Assembly: GCA_949358305.1 (NCBI GenBank)
Contig: OX442314.1
Location: 17,911,060-17,975,059 of the forward strand
Direction: 5' to 3'
DNA length: 64,000 nt
Source of the DNA: Strigamia acuminata
Lineage: Eukaryota > Arthropoda > Chilopoda > Geophilomorpha > Linotaeniidae
Position 1 is the stretch's first letter. Each line of letters begins with the position of its first letter. Below the pieces are notes generated by a model that saw only the letters and a list, made by a program, of their open reading frames with translations, was not told the DNA's origin and did not search any database. Positions 25,850-38,649 of the stretch are shown here, in pieces. Both the position numbers and the translations under genes were made by a program.

Positions 25850-26390
25850 ACTTTCACGCCATTCTAATTCCCGCTTCCCTGCGTCGTCACCCGGATTACT
25901 CGCGGTATCACCATTGCGTCATGCCCAGCACGTGGCTTTTGCTACCTGTTGCCTCCGTTCCCTTCCCGGCACCGCAGAATAATAAAGGTGAACCTTACCT
26001 TTGACTGCATCGACACCAGCGTCAATCGTTAGTTTGTGTACACAGCATGATGATGGGAGGGACTCGAGTAGGTGGAGCCGCGTTTGGGCAAGTAAACCGC
26101 TATCCGTGACAACTTGTCGGTTGGACTATCTGCAAAGTAAAGAGACACTGAGGGTAAGCGGTCAGGTGAGCCTTGATAAAGAGGTAATTATACAGGTGTC
26201 CGTTCGTGGTGTGATAACAAACCGCCCCCTCAATCCTCTCACTCTGTTTTCATTGCTCCACACGCAATCATCATTTGAAGGTAAAAGCGTGATCACGAAC
26301 GCAACTACACAAAACCTGATGTAGCCCCTTGTCCACTTACCAAAATGAGACGCCACCAATGAGGTGAACGATGCAAGGGTCAATCAAGTT
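25850..26390. other. GC-richer block with several splice-donor-like sites
   Basis: About 540 bp of mixed composition stand out from AT-rich flanks. On the plus strand there are GAG|GGTAAGC (near 26151) and CAG|GTGAGC (near 26166). On the minus strand there is AAG|GTAAGG (near 26000). The longest open frame (26001-26324, +) has no recognisable domain. It may be an alternative first exon, an enhancer or an independent transcript. Confidence 0.25.
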
Positions 26391-29300
26391 TCTTTTTTTT
26401 TCTTTTTTTCTTTTTATTTTCTAAAAATATTTTTTTTTTTCTCCACATTTTTTAATTTTTGGTATGAAACAAGATAAAAACATTTATTTACATTACTGAA
26501 AAATTATTAAGAAATCATGCATGCAGAAATCATAATGAAGGAGACGTGGAGTCGAGTACCCTGAGGGAGGCATGAAACAAAGTTCACCGAGAGTGGATTG
26601 GCCAAAGAACCGCCGTTTCAAGGCTAAGTCAATCACGGGCAAAATAATTACCAACACAAAATTCGCCCCCACTCGATCCCATCATTCTCTTAAAAAAAAT
26701 CACTATAGAGAAAATTCACAGTCAATTTGATAAACGACTGCCATTGTGTTTATTTCATCTCACCCATTACCCCTCCCTATTCGAAAAAAAAAATTCAAAT
26801 ACTATGACGCGAGAAGGTGTGCCGTGTGCCATCTGACATTTCATTCCACCGTGATGCAACGAAAAAAAAAGTTGAACAAAAAATTTACGTGTCAATCAAA
26901 TTCCGCATTGTCTAATAAAAGAGGTAAAAAAAAGAAATTTTGCATAATTGAGACGAGATACCTGAGAGGTCATCAAGATGATAGCCACATATCTGAATCA
27001 CTGATGAGTGACAACATTTGAATTGATCAAGGAAAAGGCAGTAGAATGTCACTATTTATGAATTGCATTCCAGCTCCCTATCTCATTTTTCCTTCTCAAA
27101 ATAAATTTATTGAACACCTGCTTCCTGTTTGGACTTCTGTGTACATGAGAAGTTTCGCAAATGCCAAACATTTCCATGTTTTGTGCGTATGAAAACACTG
27201 AGTAAAAATGCTCCTTTTATAAACTAAACAACAACAAATAATAAACAAGAATTGCTCGAATTACGTGTTAGCAAATGTGCCTCACTTGGAATCACTGACT
27301 TCGATAAAAATGCTGGCAGAGAGAAACCGTTAGAATAAGTGATTTATTTAAAAGTTGCACCAATACTACACATTGAATTCTTCATTTAAATTTTAGATTA
27401 AGCCAATTAAGCCTACTTTTCAAGTTCACTCGAATTAACTTATAATTATAGTCGACTGAAATAAATTTCAACCTTTGTTTTCTACGTGAAAAATAAATAT
27501 GACGAATATTTATTACCAGTTCAAAGTTAAAAATAACCAACTTAACCATTAAAATCCATCCTCATTTTATTCTTTAGTTATTGGATCTTTAAAAAATAAA
27601 AAATGAAAAAATAAAAAAAATGAAAAAATAAAAAAACCGAAAGGAAACAACAATAAACAATCGTGTACTGTAACATTACCTTTGTGCCCTTCAGTAAATT
27701 CCAGAGATTTGTTTACGCCCATTTTGACATTTTGAATCTCGTAAAAAACAGCAAAGATTTGCGAAACTTCAAACATGGTAAAACCGCCCTTTCTAATTTC
27801 TCAACTTCACCGTAAACATGGTACCAACAAAGTAAAGAAGAAAAAAAATTCCAGGCTAAAAGCAGATTTGTTCCAGATTGAGGCTCCAGCAGTCGTTTTA
27901 TCATCTATGCAGCAAAGTGTCATTAATTATAGTGGCGAGTTTACAGATGGACGCTTCTCGGAATATTAATGAAATGGGTGCAGGGCACAATTATGGAACT
28001 CCGCTGTGCCCTTCATTCACCAGTAACCCGCAAGAAAACTTGTCGTTTTCTTTGCAAGCTCAACAAACTTTCCTTTGTGAATAAATTAGATATTCATACA
28101 GACTTCAACTCCATTCTTTTCTCGTAACGAGCAAATGGGGAGTGGACTCACGGCATCAGACGTGGCCAAGATGCAGGCAATGAAAACTAATTAATCAACA
28201 ACACCCTTCTCTTTCTGACACTATGAAAAAGGAGATTTGTCGTCGCCTAAATGATGAGAAAAAAATAGGCGTGGGGTTCAAGTTGTCAAACAATGCATCA
28301 ACAACAACAAATGAAGCAACACTCTCATTTTTCTCCATGACGACTTCCCAGCATCATTTGCTTAACACTGAGTCACGTGGTCGTGACAATAGCTTTCTTT
28401 CTGAACAAATCGACACTATAAATAACAATTTTAATTGAAAGTTGTGAAATGTGCAATGATAGGAAATTGTCAAAGAGGATTCGCAGTATGAAAGAGCACA
28501 GACTGCAGCTGAGTTCGTTCAACCTTATCGAGCCAACAAAGCCTTCACACATCAATAAAAATTCGAGATGGGTTAATTTTAAATTAAAAACGAGGCAAAC
28601 CAACATGTTAAACATCAGCTGGTGACCACTACGGCCATAAAAAATAAAATTATAATATAAAAAAAAAAAAGAATTAAAAAAAATTCAGGCCATTTCAGGA
28701 TCCTGTCGAAAAATGCTTGCCAAGCCCATTCCCATTAGTCATTAAATTAAAAATCCTCAAAGTTCAAAATGCCTGCTGTGCCATTAAATAAGATTCAAGA
28801 GTCACGTCCAAGAACCTCCATTAGGCTTACCACTCCCACTCCCCTTCCGCCATAATGAAGAGAAACAAAACTCCTCCTGCTGTTGCCTGCCTTCTTTATT
28901 ACGGGCACAAGACGACTTGGCGACGACAGCAGAAACACAGGTGTGCGCAGTTTACACACTTCACCTTCTACATAATGGATGACAAGTCGGGTGCACTTGT
29001 GTCCAATTTGGCGTCTCATCATGCACACTTACCAACCACAGAGACGCCTACTACTGCCACAAACCCCATCGGGTGAATGTGTCCCAACATTTCTTTTACA
29101 CCTGACCATTACAAGTTGATTAAATTGTGGGCGTAGCATTTTTCTTTTTTTTTTTATTCTCATGGAAACTTTTGAGGAGTCGTATGCAACACAATGCACC
29201 AACTCGCAACGATTTATGACGAGACTATTATTCTAATAAGTCTAAACAACAACTGACATTGCTTGTGAATGGATTTCCCAACGGCGGGGTGTATCTAACT

Positions 29301-29458
29301 CCTCAAACTACCACGGCGGGTAGAATACAAACGAGTGCACCACTTACCACCCAAATATACTGAAACAATGGATTCATACATCCAAAATGTCAATGAAATC
29401 ATTGTTCTACAGAAAGAAAGAAATAAATGTTAACAAACTCTGAAAAACCTGAAACTTG

Positions 29459-29466
29459 TGACGTCA
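29459..29466. promoter_or_regulatory. Perfect CRE (TGACGTCA)
   Basis: An 8-bp palindrome that is the CREB/ATF site. No promoter is identified beside it, so function is unknown. Confidence 0.35.
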
Positions 29467-32400
29467 TAATTCCAAGATGAATCACACAACGGGACAAATG
29501 AAAATCTCGTTGCGATGTATGATAGGGCTTTCATGCAATTTTAACCATTTTGCGCTTTTGGATTTATCACGTGAGATCAGAGATTCACCAATCACGTGTA
29601 TAATTGCAAAATCAGAAAATCAAGCCAAAAGGTATTTTTTTTTGCGATTTTGAGACTCGTCTAACACAAATCAAAATGGAGGTGGCCATCTCAAATAATT
29701 CACAATACCCCGTAGCTTTTGTGAATTTATAAACAGCTGAATAAACCAAGAAACAACTCCAAAGTACTCAATGAAACTTGTGTTCAAATGTTGCTGTTTA
29801 ATACTTAATTTTTAAATTTTTCCTTTCGTGTGTGAATTAAATTGTATCACATAGTCATGAGACTATTTTCAGAATCTTGGAATCGCAAAGTTGTGCGATT
29901 AAATGATTAATTTTGCGATTAATAGAAAATCAGAAAATTATAAAACCGTCTGGCACTTAAAAGAAAGCCCTTTGTCAAGTCTTTTTAGACTTGATTATAA
30001 TTTTTAAAAAATATGTTTGAAATCTGAACTAAACATCCAAATTTATAACTCAATTCAAAGAAGCATGTCTTAAAACTCAGACACATTGAAGTGCAATTAC
30101 AATGATACAGTTGTACATTGAGAAAGCAGGTATTGGTAGTTCACGTCTCATCCATCCTTCGGCAAATCCCATAGTAGTCGAAAAAGGTTCTTTTGAATTT
30201 CAGCGAAGATGACACATCCTCCCCTTTTAAATACAACCCTTTTCCCCCCTTTCATATTGTGTGAGATGATGGGAAAGACCAGACACTAGGCAGGCAAGGG
30301 TGAAATATGGGTACCCATTTTTTTCCCCCTAACTCCCGTTCTGGCTTTAATCTTTCACTTTCACTCTTCTAATTATGGCGAGCACCACCGATCTTTTATT
30401 CACACAACCCTTTGCGCCCCCGACTTTTCACACGTTCTCCCCAATTGCAGCACCAGAAACGAGGAAAGGGTTAAAAGAGAGTAGAAGGGATGTAGAAGGG
30501 AGATGCAAATAACATCCCACGCCTCATCCACCCCCACCAATCACCCCCCAGATGCAGCTGATCGAGGCGATCCCAAGTGCGAACAATCACAGCTCAACAC
30601 AATGAGCTATGAAACTACAACTCTTTGGTGACCACAGATGGTGTTGAGGCTGAATGACCTTTTTTTTTGCTTCATAGTTTTTTTTCTTCTCTTTTCTGGT
30701 TGCCCACTCATTCGCCATCTCGACCAGCCCTCCTTTCCCCCTTAAGAAAATTAGGTAATGTCCATTAAAGTACGTCCACTTCCTGACTAAGTTGAATACG
30801 AAGAGGGCTTTTCAGTTTTGTTTTTTAAATTTTCATTTTGCAAAATTAATGAATCGCATGTAAGGTTTTATCAAGAGCACTATGCTAATTTGCAATCTCC
30901 TTTACAATAACCACAGCTGGAACAAGTTTGCGAGAAAAATTACACCCCTTTGAATGCAGCTGGAGAAAACCCTTTGAATCCAACCAACGGACATGATGCT
31001 GCTTCCCTACTGATTTCTTTTAGCAGAAAAAGCCTGCGTTCTTGACACCAGTGCACGCGTTAATAAAAAAAAATAAATATAAAAAAATAAAAAAAAAAAA
31101 TAAAAAAAACATTGCTCGCCCGGTTCTTGGAAAATTGACCATAATCTTCCATCTTGAATCCATCTGTGTGGTGTAAAAAGGAGAGGAAAACACATAAAAA
31201 GATAATAATATTTAGAAAAAAAAAACTTCCTTTCAATTTTCGATAAATTTAGACGGCAATAACCTCGACTACTCGGAAATGTATTTATAGGCAAAACTAG
31301 TTTTATTTTATTTTATTTTTTATTAATCAGTTTGAACCATCAAGTGTTGGTCTTCCTCCTGATTTCGCAAATCCTTTGACAATACTTCATAAAATTTTTA
31401 TTACCTCCTTTGTCAAGCCAGGAGATTGGCAAAGAAGCATTTTCATCTTTTATACAGGTGTTTTTTTAATATTAAAATTTATATTTCTCCCTCTCCATCC
31501 CCTAAAAAACTTTGCACTTTTTATGTTCCAGAAAAAAGCTACGAGTAATATCGAATAATAACAACACGGTATTGGCCATAGACGTTTCTCAACGCCCAAA
31601 CTCATTACCAGATTAACGAGGTGCTGGTTTAAATTTATATTTTATGGTTACTCTAAAATGGACTTGAGGCTACACTTGATGGCAGAAGAACTTCTCGGAA
31701 ATGATCTTTTAATATCCCACATTTTTCATTCCCTCCACCGCCACTTTATAAAATAAAAATTATAAAATTACAGAATGGATAAAGATCCTTTTGAAAGAGA
31801 AACAGTAACTATATACTGTATAGTGTGTGTGTTCCCAAATTTCGGGGACCACCTTGGTGAACTTCTCATCTTTTCGCTCGTAAATCGCAACCACCATCTT
31901 TTGGAACTGTCACGAAACAACAAAAGAGACTCGTCCAGAAGGAGGATGGTTAGGGTAAAGACAAACTTGGGGAAATGATGATGACAAAAATGAGGCCAGA
32001 TAAGAAAACTCAACTCCCCCATAGGCCGACCCAAAAATTGTTGAATAAAAAATGTTTTTGAGCCAGCAAAGGAACAAAGGGAAGAAGAGAAAAAGCAAAA
32101 AGAAGTGTCGAATTACAAACTTATTCACAACCAAATGAACCCGTTTTTCCCTACAGCTATCATTTCGTTTTCCCTGCGTCCCATTCGTCTTTTCATCTAA
32201 AGACTAAACCATGTCGTTGAACTGATGTGAAATATTATCTAGTTAAACAACGTGGTAAACCCTGAAAAAAGTGTCTGTCCAATCCAAAACGACGTTTCCT
32301 TCCCCTCTTTAAATTATTCCCACTTCATTTTCACAGAAAAATCGTAAAATTCAGAAGGAGCAGAAGAGATCAACCTCATACATCACTTCTCGTAAGTCAC

Positions 32401-32995
32401 CTGGGAAAGGGAAGGAAGGGGAACTTGTCGGACCTTTTCTTTCTTGCGTTGACGTGAAAAAAAATTCCATACCTATGAATACACAGGTATGGACACATTC
32501 CACAGATTAAATTGGAGGTCTAATAGCCTTGATCCCCAAGTTAAAAACACAAAAGAACCAACGCCATTACTTTTTTTTTTAAATCTTTTTTTTTTTCCTC
32601 AAAAAATAACATCATTGCCACTTGTCAGAAGAATCTGACAGCTAAGGAATGAATGAATTTATTCAACTTTACACTTTTCTTTGTTCTTTCCTTCTCTTTC
32701 CTCCTCTTCCTCGATTTTTTTTATTGAACAAGCAAAAGTCATTAAGAAAATTTTTGTAGACGTCCATAATTTTTCAACTTGTCTCGTTTCCTTACGACTA
32801 AGAAAAAAAAAATCGGTGATAATTTAATTAGTAAAAAAGAAAAAGAAAAAATTCTCGCGAAAATACGATATGCAATGTGCATCTCATCTGGTGTGAACAT
32901 CAACTTGTTTGCTTAATTTTCACTCCCGAGTTTTTACTACAAAAATACCAAGTGAATTTTCACAATCTGCTGGGCAGATGTTGCCTTTAAATAAA

Positions 32996-33003
<8 letters not shown>

Positions 33004-33032
<29 letters not shown>
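33004..33032. repeat. (AT)14 microsatellite
   Basis: A 29-bp uninterrupted AT run preceded by a poly-A tract. Confidence 0.95.
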
Positions 33033-33036
<4 letters not shown>

Positions 33037-35752
33037 AAAAAAAAAGACAAAAGTTTATTTACCGCTCGACCCTACCCCCCGTAACAACCTCCTCTTCTGC
33101 CCCCAAACATAAACTGACGGGGATCATAAAAGGCGAACGCGAAGCAAAATGCGAGGCGGAACGCGTCGTTATGGCAACGCCAAACGCTGAACCCTTTCAA
33201 CGTTCCGCTCCGGTTTCACTCGCTATAAAAGACAAAATGGAATTTTTAAAAGGACAAAACCCGACCCAAAACCCAACCCTTCCCTTGTGCAAATCTCGTG
33301 CGACATCTTTCACCTTTTCGTGGAACCCATTAAAATGCAAACATATTTTCTGATTACGATCAACTTAAAAAAGATTCTTGTATGTATCAAAAAAAAAATC
33401 CATATGACGAAACGCCATTTTACGGCTCCATTACAGAACCCAAAGAACAAAATATAATAAAAAGAGACGAGAAATAAAAATGGGGGACGAATAGAATTAT
33501 TTCATGAGAAAGAGTCGTAAAACTTTTTAGCACCAATAAGTCCTACGCCCTTCTTATAGCGACTTCTAGTTTAGGTTTAGGAGATAAAAATAAAAATACA
33601 CACTACTCAAAAAAGAAAAAATTTTAAAAAATATAAATAAATGAATAAAAAAAGAAAAAACACAAGTTTTGGAATAAATGTATATCTCGTGTTGGCATGC
33701 ACATATACAAAAACAAGTCATAAAAGTCCAAATACCTGCCCACCAATCTTTTAGCTCACACCTTTTACTTAGAGCTGTCCATTTTTTTTTCTCTACAGTT
33801 CCACGTCTTTATTTCAACAACCAACGCGGAATCAATTCAAAAGTCAAAATTATTACTTGCAACAGTTTTATGGGTCTATCCAATTTCTTTTTAGGTATAT
33901 TAAGTGTAATAAAATTCAACTTTGCATCGGAATTATTAAGAAATTTTCTACAATTTAAGCAAATTATGAAATTATGTTCAAAAATTGTATTTTTTTTTTT
34001 TTTAGTTTTACTTCTTTATAAAAATATCCAAATTATAAAACGTGTTGCAAGGCCTAAGTTTTCTAAATTTAGAAAACCCAACTTTAAATTACAAATGAGA
34101 AACCACTTTAAACTGACCAAAACCCACTTAAAACCTCATTTGATCATGCTTTTTTTAAATTCTCTTATTTTAAAGGTTTTGCACTTGTCTTGGAGATGAA
34201 TGTCGTAGGATTTCTAATGACAGTTTAAATCTTTGTCCCGCATATAAGAAAAATGATTCAAGAGATGACCCGGCTATTCATTTCAATTTCCATGTTTGGC
34301 ACTATTTAAATATTGTCCTAATGATGATAAATGTGTAATGCACACTAAAATATCTCCTCTTTCTAATAAAAATAAAAATACAATAAAAACCAAGCAAAAA
34401 AAAAAAAAAAATCAACAACATAATTGAATTGAAAATGGAAAATTAAATGTCAGCGTTCTCCACAAATTTTCAACAAAAATTGAACCACCTCAAAGAAATA
34501 AATTCCATCTTTTTTTATCTCTCTCCACATTTTTAAATTACAGCATTCCATCCCGCACAACTCAGGTGCCTTTTTAGGTGAAGAGGGGACCTTCAACAGC
34601 GCACAAAATCATCAAACCTTCTCCAAGATCTATCACAAGTGACAACCCTCATTTTGTTTTTTCGGTCCCCTTTCATTTTTTTTACTTTTCCTTCGATATT
34701 TCTATTATTATTCCCCAGATATACCTTCAGGGAAGATAATTATCTGATATAAAAAGACAGAAATGAAATCAAAGCAAAAGAAACCGAGGGAACAACAAAA
34801 TGATGTTTAGAAAAAGAAGACAAAAAAAAATCCAAACCGAAAAAAAAAATTACACACAATTACATTTATCTCCATCAAAAGAAACCTTACTAAACTGTAA
34901 TAAGTACTTACAAATTCCCAGAAATCGCTTCAATGTTCCCGGGCCTCTTCAAAGTACCAAAACCCTTTTAATACCTACTAACCCTTTTATGTTTCTTTTT
35001 TTCTTCCTTTTTTCTTTTATAGATATTGACAAGACCCGCAATGTACTCAACTCAAAAGTGAGTGATAATGCGAAATTCTCCCCCTTTTACTGTAGACGCT
35101 GTGGTATAACCCTTTCCATACAATGTGCCCCTCCCTCTTTTACCACCCCTTCCAGTTCTACTCCCCCTTTTAACTTCTTCTTGCACTGGCTGCTTGCACA
35201 AGTCCCTCAATGACTTCTTCTTGCGGTTTCCCACGCCACCGGAAGAGGATCCTCCAACTATATTCACGATTACGACAAAACAACAGTCGAAAAATAGATT
35301 TTTATTTTCTTAAAAAAAATAAATTAAAAAAAATAAAAAAAATAAAAAAATAAAACAAAAAAATGAGCATGTGTATTTTGTCTTGTGTAAGTTGAGCTGC
35401 ATGAGAAATAATGTTGTAACCAAATAAACAACAGCAAGTGAGAAAAAGAGGGATTATATTTGATTGTAAAAAAAAAAATGATTTGTTGTTAGAATAATTA
35501 GATTAAATCTTAGAATTAAATAAAGGAGATTAAAATGGTTTCGATTAAAATCAGACGAGTCAAGTGGCAAAAATGAAGACAGAAGTGTGAAAATGGGGAA
35601 AGATTAACATCTGTGGGAATTTGCTCAACACATTCCTAACAACTTTTAGGAAATTTGACCTCAATTTAAAATGAGCAAATTCTTGGAAAAACTCATGGGA
35701 CATACTCCATTTACGAGTTCTGTAAATAAATTAATTCCCTCAAAAAAACACC

Positions 35753-35770
35753 AAAAAAAAAAAAAAAAAA
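35753..35770. repeat. Poly-A tract
   Basis: An uninterrupted run of 18 A, flanked by CACC and CCC. Confidence 0.85.
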
Positions 35771-36527
35771 CCCAAAAAAACCAGAAAAAATAAATCTACC
35801 CTCGTTCCCTCCTCCTCGATCCTTCCCCAAAAAATTCAAACCCAAATAGAAAAACTAGAAATGATAAATATTGCTTCCTTTCACAGTTGGTTGGTTTGCT
35901 TCGTTAATTTTCATAGAAAAATCTGTTGCTAGTCAAATAAATTTTTATATTTCCTCTCGACACCAGCACAAAAAGTGACATATGGAGACTCATTAGCAAG
36001 AGAACGCCAAGCAAAACAACCCTTCCATCACCAAAAAAAAAGTGAAATATTTAAAATGGAAAATCCCACGATGTGAGATATTTAAAAATATACTCTCTCC
36101 CTCGACGCATAAAAAAATGAAAAATTAAAAAATAAATACCAACTTTACTCTCCTTTTCCCAGCACTTTTTTTTTGCTGCAAACATGCTTTTTCCCTCCTC
36201 ATTCATTTGATGTGTGTGGCTACGAACACCAAGATGCAGATGTTTTCTCAAAAACACTTTTCCCATCACGTTCTCAGCTGCGTTTATTCCCCTCCCAACC
36301 GCAAAAAAAACCATGTATTGTTAAACAGCGCACTCTACACTTGTAATTAATTTAAAATATTCTAATCATTTCCAAAAGCTAAACATTTTTATTTAAACTT
36401 TTATCTTCTTTTTAATATCCGATGAAATTTGATGCCGTATAATAAAACACTCTATTTTCCTCAATTTATTGCCTAAATTCTAGCCTTTTTTTCACTTAAA
36501 ACTCACCTAAAACTTGATCATGCCCAT

Positions 36528-36543
36528 CACCTGGCATCAGGTG
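36528..36543. promoter_or_regulatory. Inverted pair of E2-boxes
   Basis: CACCTG-GCAT-CAGGTG is a perfect inverted pair with a 4-bp spacer. CACCTG is bound by Snail/Scratch, ZEB and some bHLH proteins. The right copy continues as AGGTGTGA, a T-box half-site. Confidence 0.35.
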
Positions 36544-38576
36544 TGACCATGAAGTGCAAAATCGTGACTTTTCAACGGAGAAACTCAACGGCTCCGGACC
36601 ATTATTTGAACATAACTTGGTAAGTAATTTTTCCAACTCTTTCACGGAATCTCAGACAAGATAATTGATATAAAAAGAGTCCTATAAACATTAGACCTTA
36701 TGCACAGTAGCAGTATAAGCGGAGGCAGCTGACAGGCCATCTGGTCTGGGATTAATCATCAAACTTTATGCGAGTGGCGTGCGTGAATATTTTTTTAAAT
36801 CACTTTCTCATACCCTTTTCTAACTTTATATCAAGTACGTAAAAAAAATCAATCCACAAACGGAAAAATATTTTTTTTTTCATAAATTCATATTTTTTAC
36901 CACACATAATTTCTATTTTTTTTAAATTCAAAACATGTGGAAGTTGTAAAGTCTGGATGAAATAAACCACAAAACAAAAAGTTTGACGACATTTTTAAGT
37001 CTCATGCAGTTCAAATTTCTTGCAAAGCATTTCAACATCCATAAAAAAAACACCCACGATGTATATTTTTTAGCTCATCACGTTTAATTATGCAACCCTT
37101 AAGATATATATTTTTTTTTCCAAATACATTTTTCATAAATAAAAACGAAACGAAAAAATAAAAAACACATTTAAACATGTGTTCCCTTTTCAGTTATATT
37201 CTCATTTTTATTTATAAACGTAATTAGAATTAAGTTGCACATGTGCATCAAGAAAAAATAACCAAATACAAATAAACAAAACTAGAAAAGAATAAAACGC
37301 TAAAGTCCAATGTTTGAAAAAAATGACTTCAGCCTGATTACCTAAATTAAACACGCCATTTACCTTTTTTTTTCCTTCAACAAAAAACCCTTTTATCTCC
37401 TTTTGTTCAGGCACATATGGTCGCTTTGGTGGTTCGTTTTATCTTTTCACTTTTTTTTCCTTGCTTAAGAATAAGTTATTGAAACAGCGGGGCAATAAAA
37501 TAAAAACAGCTCCATAAAAATACCGAGCACAGCTTTCCTGTCCAAATACCTTGGTTTTGAGGGCAATTCTATAAATGGAGAAATTAAATCTAAAATGCAA
37601 ACTCATTTAATTTCAACACCAAAACACATCCAAATTACTTTTCATTCAACCAAATGCATTTTTAAAAAAAATCTGCATTCTTATTTCATCTAAAAAAAAA
37701 AATTATTTTTTTAAATCTCATTTTAGAACATCTTAAGTTTTTGGGAGATTTTTGATAAATTTTTTAAAATATCTCACTTGGCAACGCACCAAATTCGATC
37801 AAAATAGAACGTTAAAAAATTACGTACGTATATACAAGAGAAGCGGAGGAAAATCACGAATATCTAAAGAAGTTTGAGTAATTTGGCAACTTATCTATCA
37901 CGATGGACTTGGGCCAGAAAAAAAATCCATTTCCTGAATGAATTTTTAAGCCAAGCATAGCACAAAAGACCCTGTCGACTGCAATCAAAACAAAGGATCA
38001 GAACGAGGGGATTCGTTAATTACATCTTTTCTTTCGCTGAGCGATATTGTCTACACACAAACTCCAACTAAAAATAGGTGTAAAATTTTCATTAAACAAA
38101 AAAGAAAGATCCCCTAAAATACAATTTCTATTCCATTGTTCCTGTCTCTTTTTATAGCTGCCAAGACCTCATTTTATTCCTAGGGGACGTTCTGAAGCGA
38201 GAAAGGAAGGAAGTTTTAAGGTTGGAAGCGGCAATAAACACTTTACAAATCTGTTCAAAACAACAGATTGATACAAATTAGAGGCTCAAATAATTTCCTC
38301 TTTTTTATATAATATAAACGATTCAAGTCAGCTTAGAAATGAAATTAAAAATCCATTTATACTTTTATTCGACAAGTTCACACCTAAGCAGAATCTTGCA
38401 TTGCAAATTCCGCAGACAAAGAGATATGGCGCCGTTTTACTCCCAACAAATAAACATTCAGATATTTCAATTAGTTAATTTAGCCTTTATAAAAATAACT
38501 TTCCTCGAATATGTCTTCGAAGTAGTCAGTGTTGAGGGATGGATTCACCATAAGTCAATCTCCACCTCACAGTGGT

Positions 38577-38649
38577 TCCACGATGGCTGAGTGGAAACAC
38601 GTGTAAGTGCGCGTGCCACTTGTTTGTGGTTCAAATCGCCAACCGTGGG
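38577..38649 (+). repeat. tRNA-like sequence (tRNA pseudogene or SINE head)
   Basis: The segment has an A-box-like TGGCTGAGTGG (38584-38594) and a B-box-like GGTTCAAATC (38628-38637). Its ends pair as a tRNA acceptor stem: TCCACGA with CCGTGGG, six of seven pairs including a G-T wobble. The T-arm has two mismatches and the D and anticodon arms do not fold well, so a functional tRNA is unlikely. The best reading is a decayed tRNA copy or the 5' head of a tRNA-derived SINE. Confidence 0.4.

Larger units (their letters stand above)
26391..38576. other. Gene-free AT-rich DNA, part 2
   Basis: No gene is recognised. It includes long A/T tracts (for example around 26395-26460, 31065-31110 and 35753-35770), an (AT)14 run, a perfect CRE at 29459-29466 and a small inverted repeat at 32466-32493 (TCCATACCT/AGGTATGGA, 10-nt loop). 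The longest open frame (33678-34199, +) is a K/F/L/N-rich product of T- and A-rich DNA with no domain. Confidence 0.6.

Noticed and set aside
33678-34199. 173-codon open frame
   Set aside because: The product is K/F/L/N-rich from T- and A-rich DNA, with long homopolymer-encoded runs and no recognisable domain. Stop-free stretches of this kind are common in such sequence.
34800-35213. 137-codon open frame on the plus strand
   Set aside because: Low-complexity N/K/F/P composition with no domain; overlapped by other frames of equal quality.
24848-36115. Hunchback-like CATAAAAAA sites in many places
   Set aside because: A-runs are so frequent here that such matches are uninformative without a background count.
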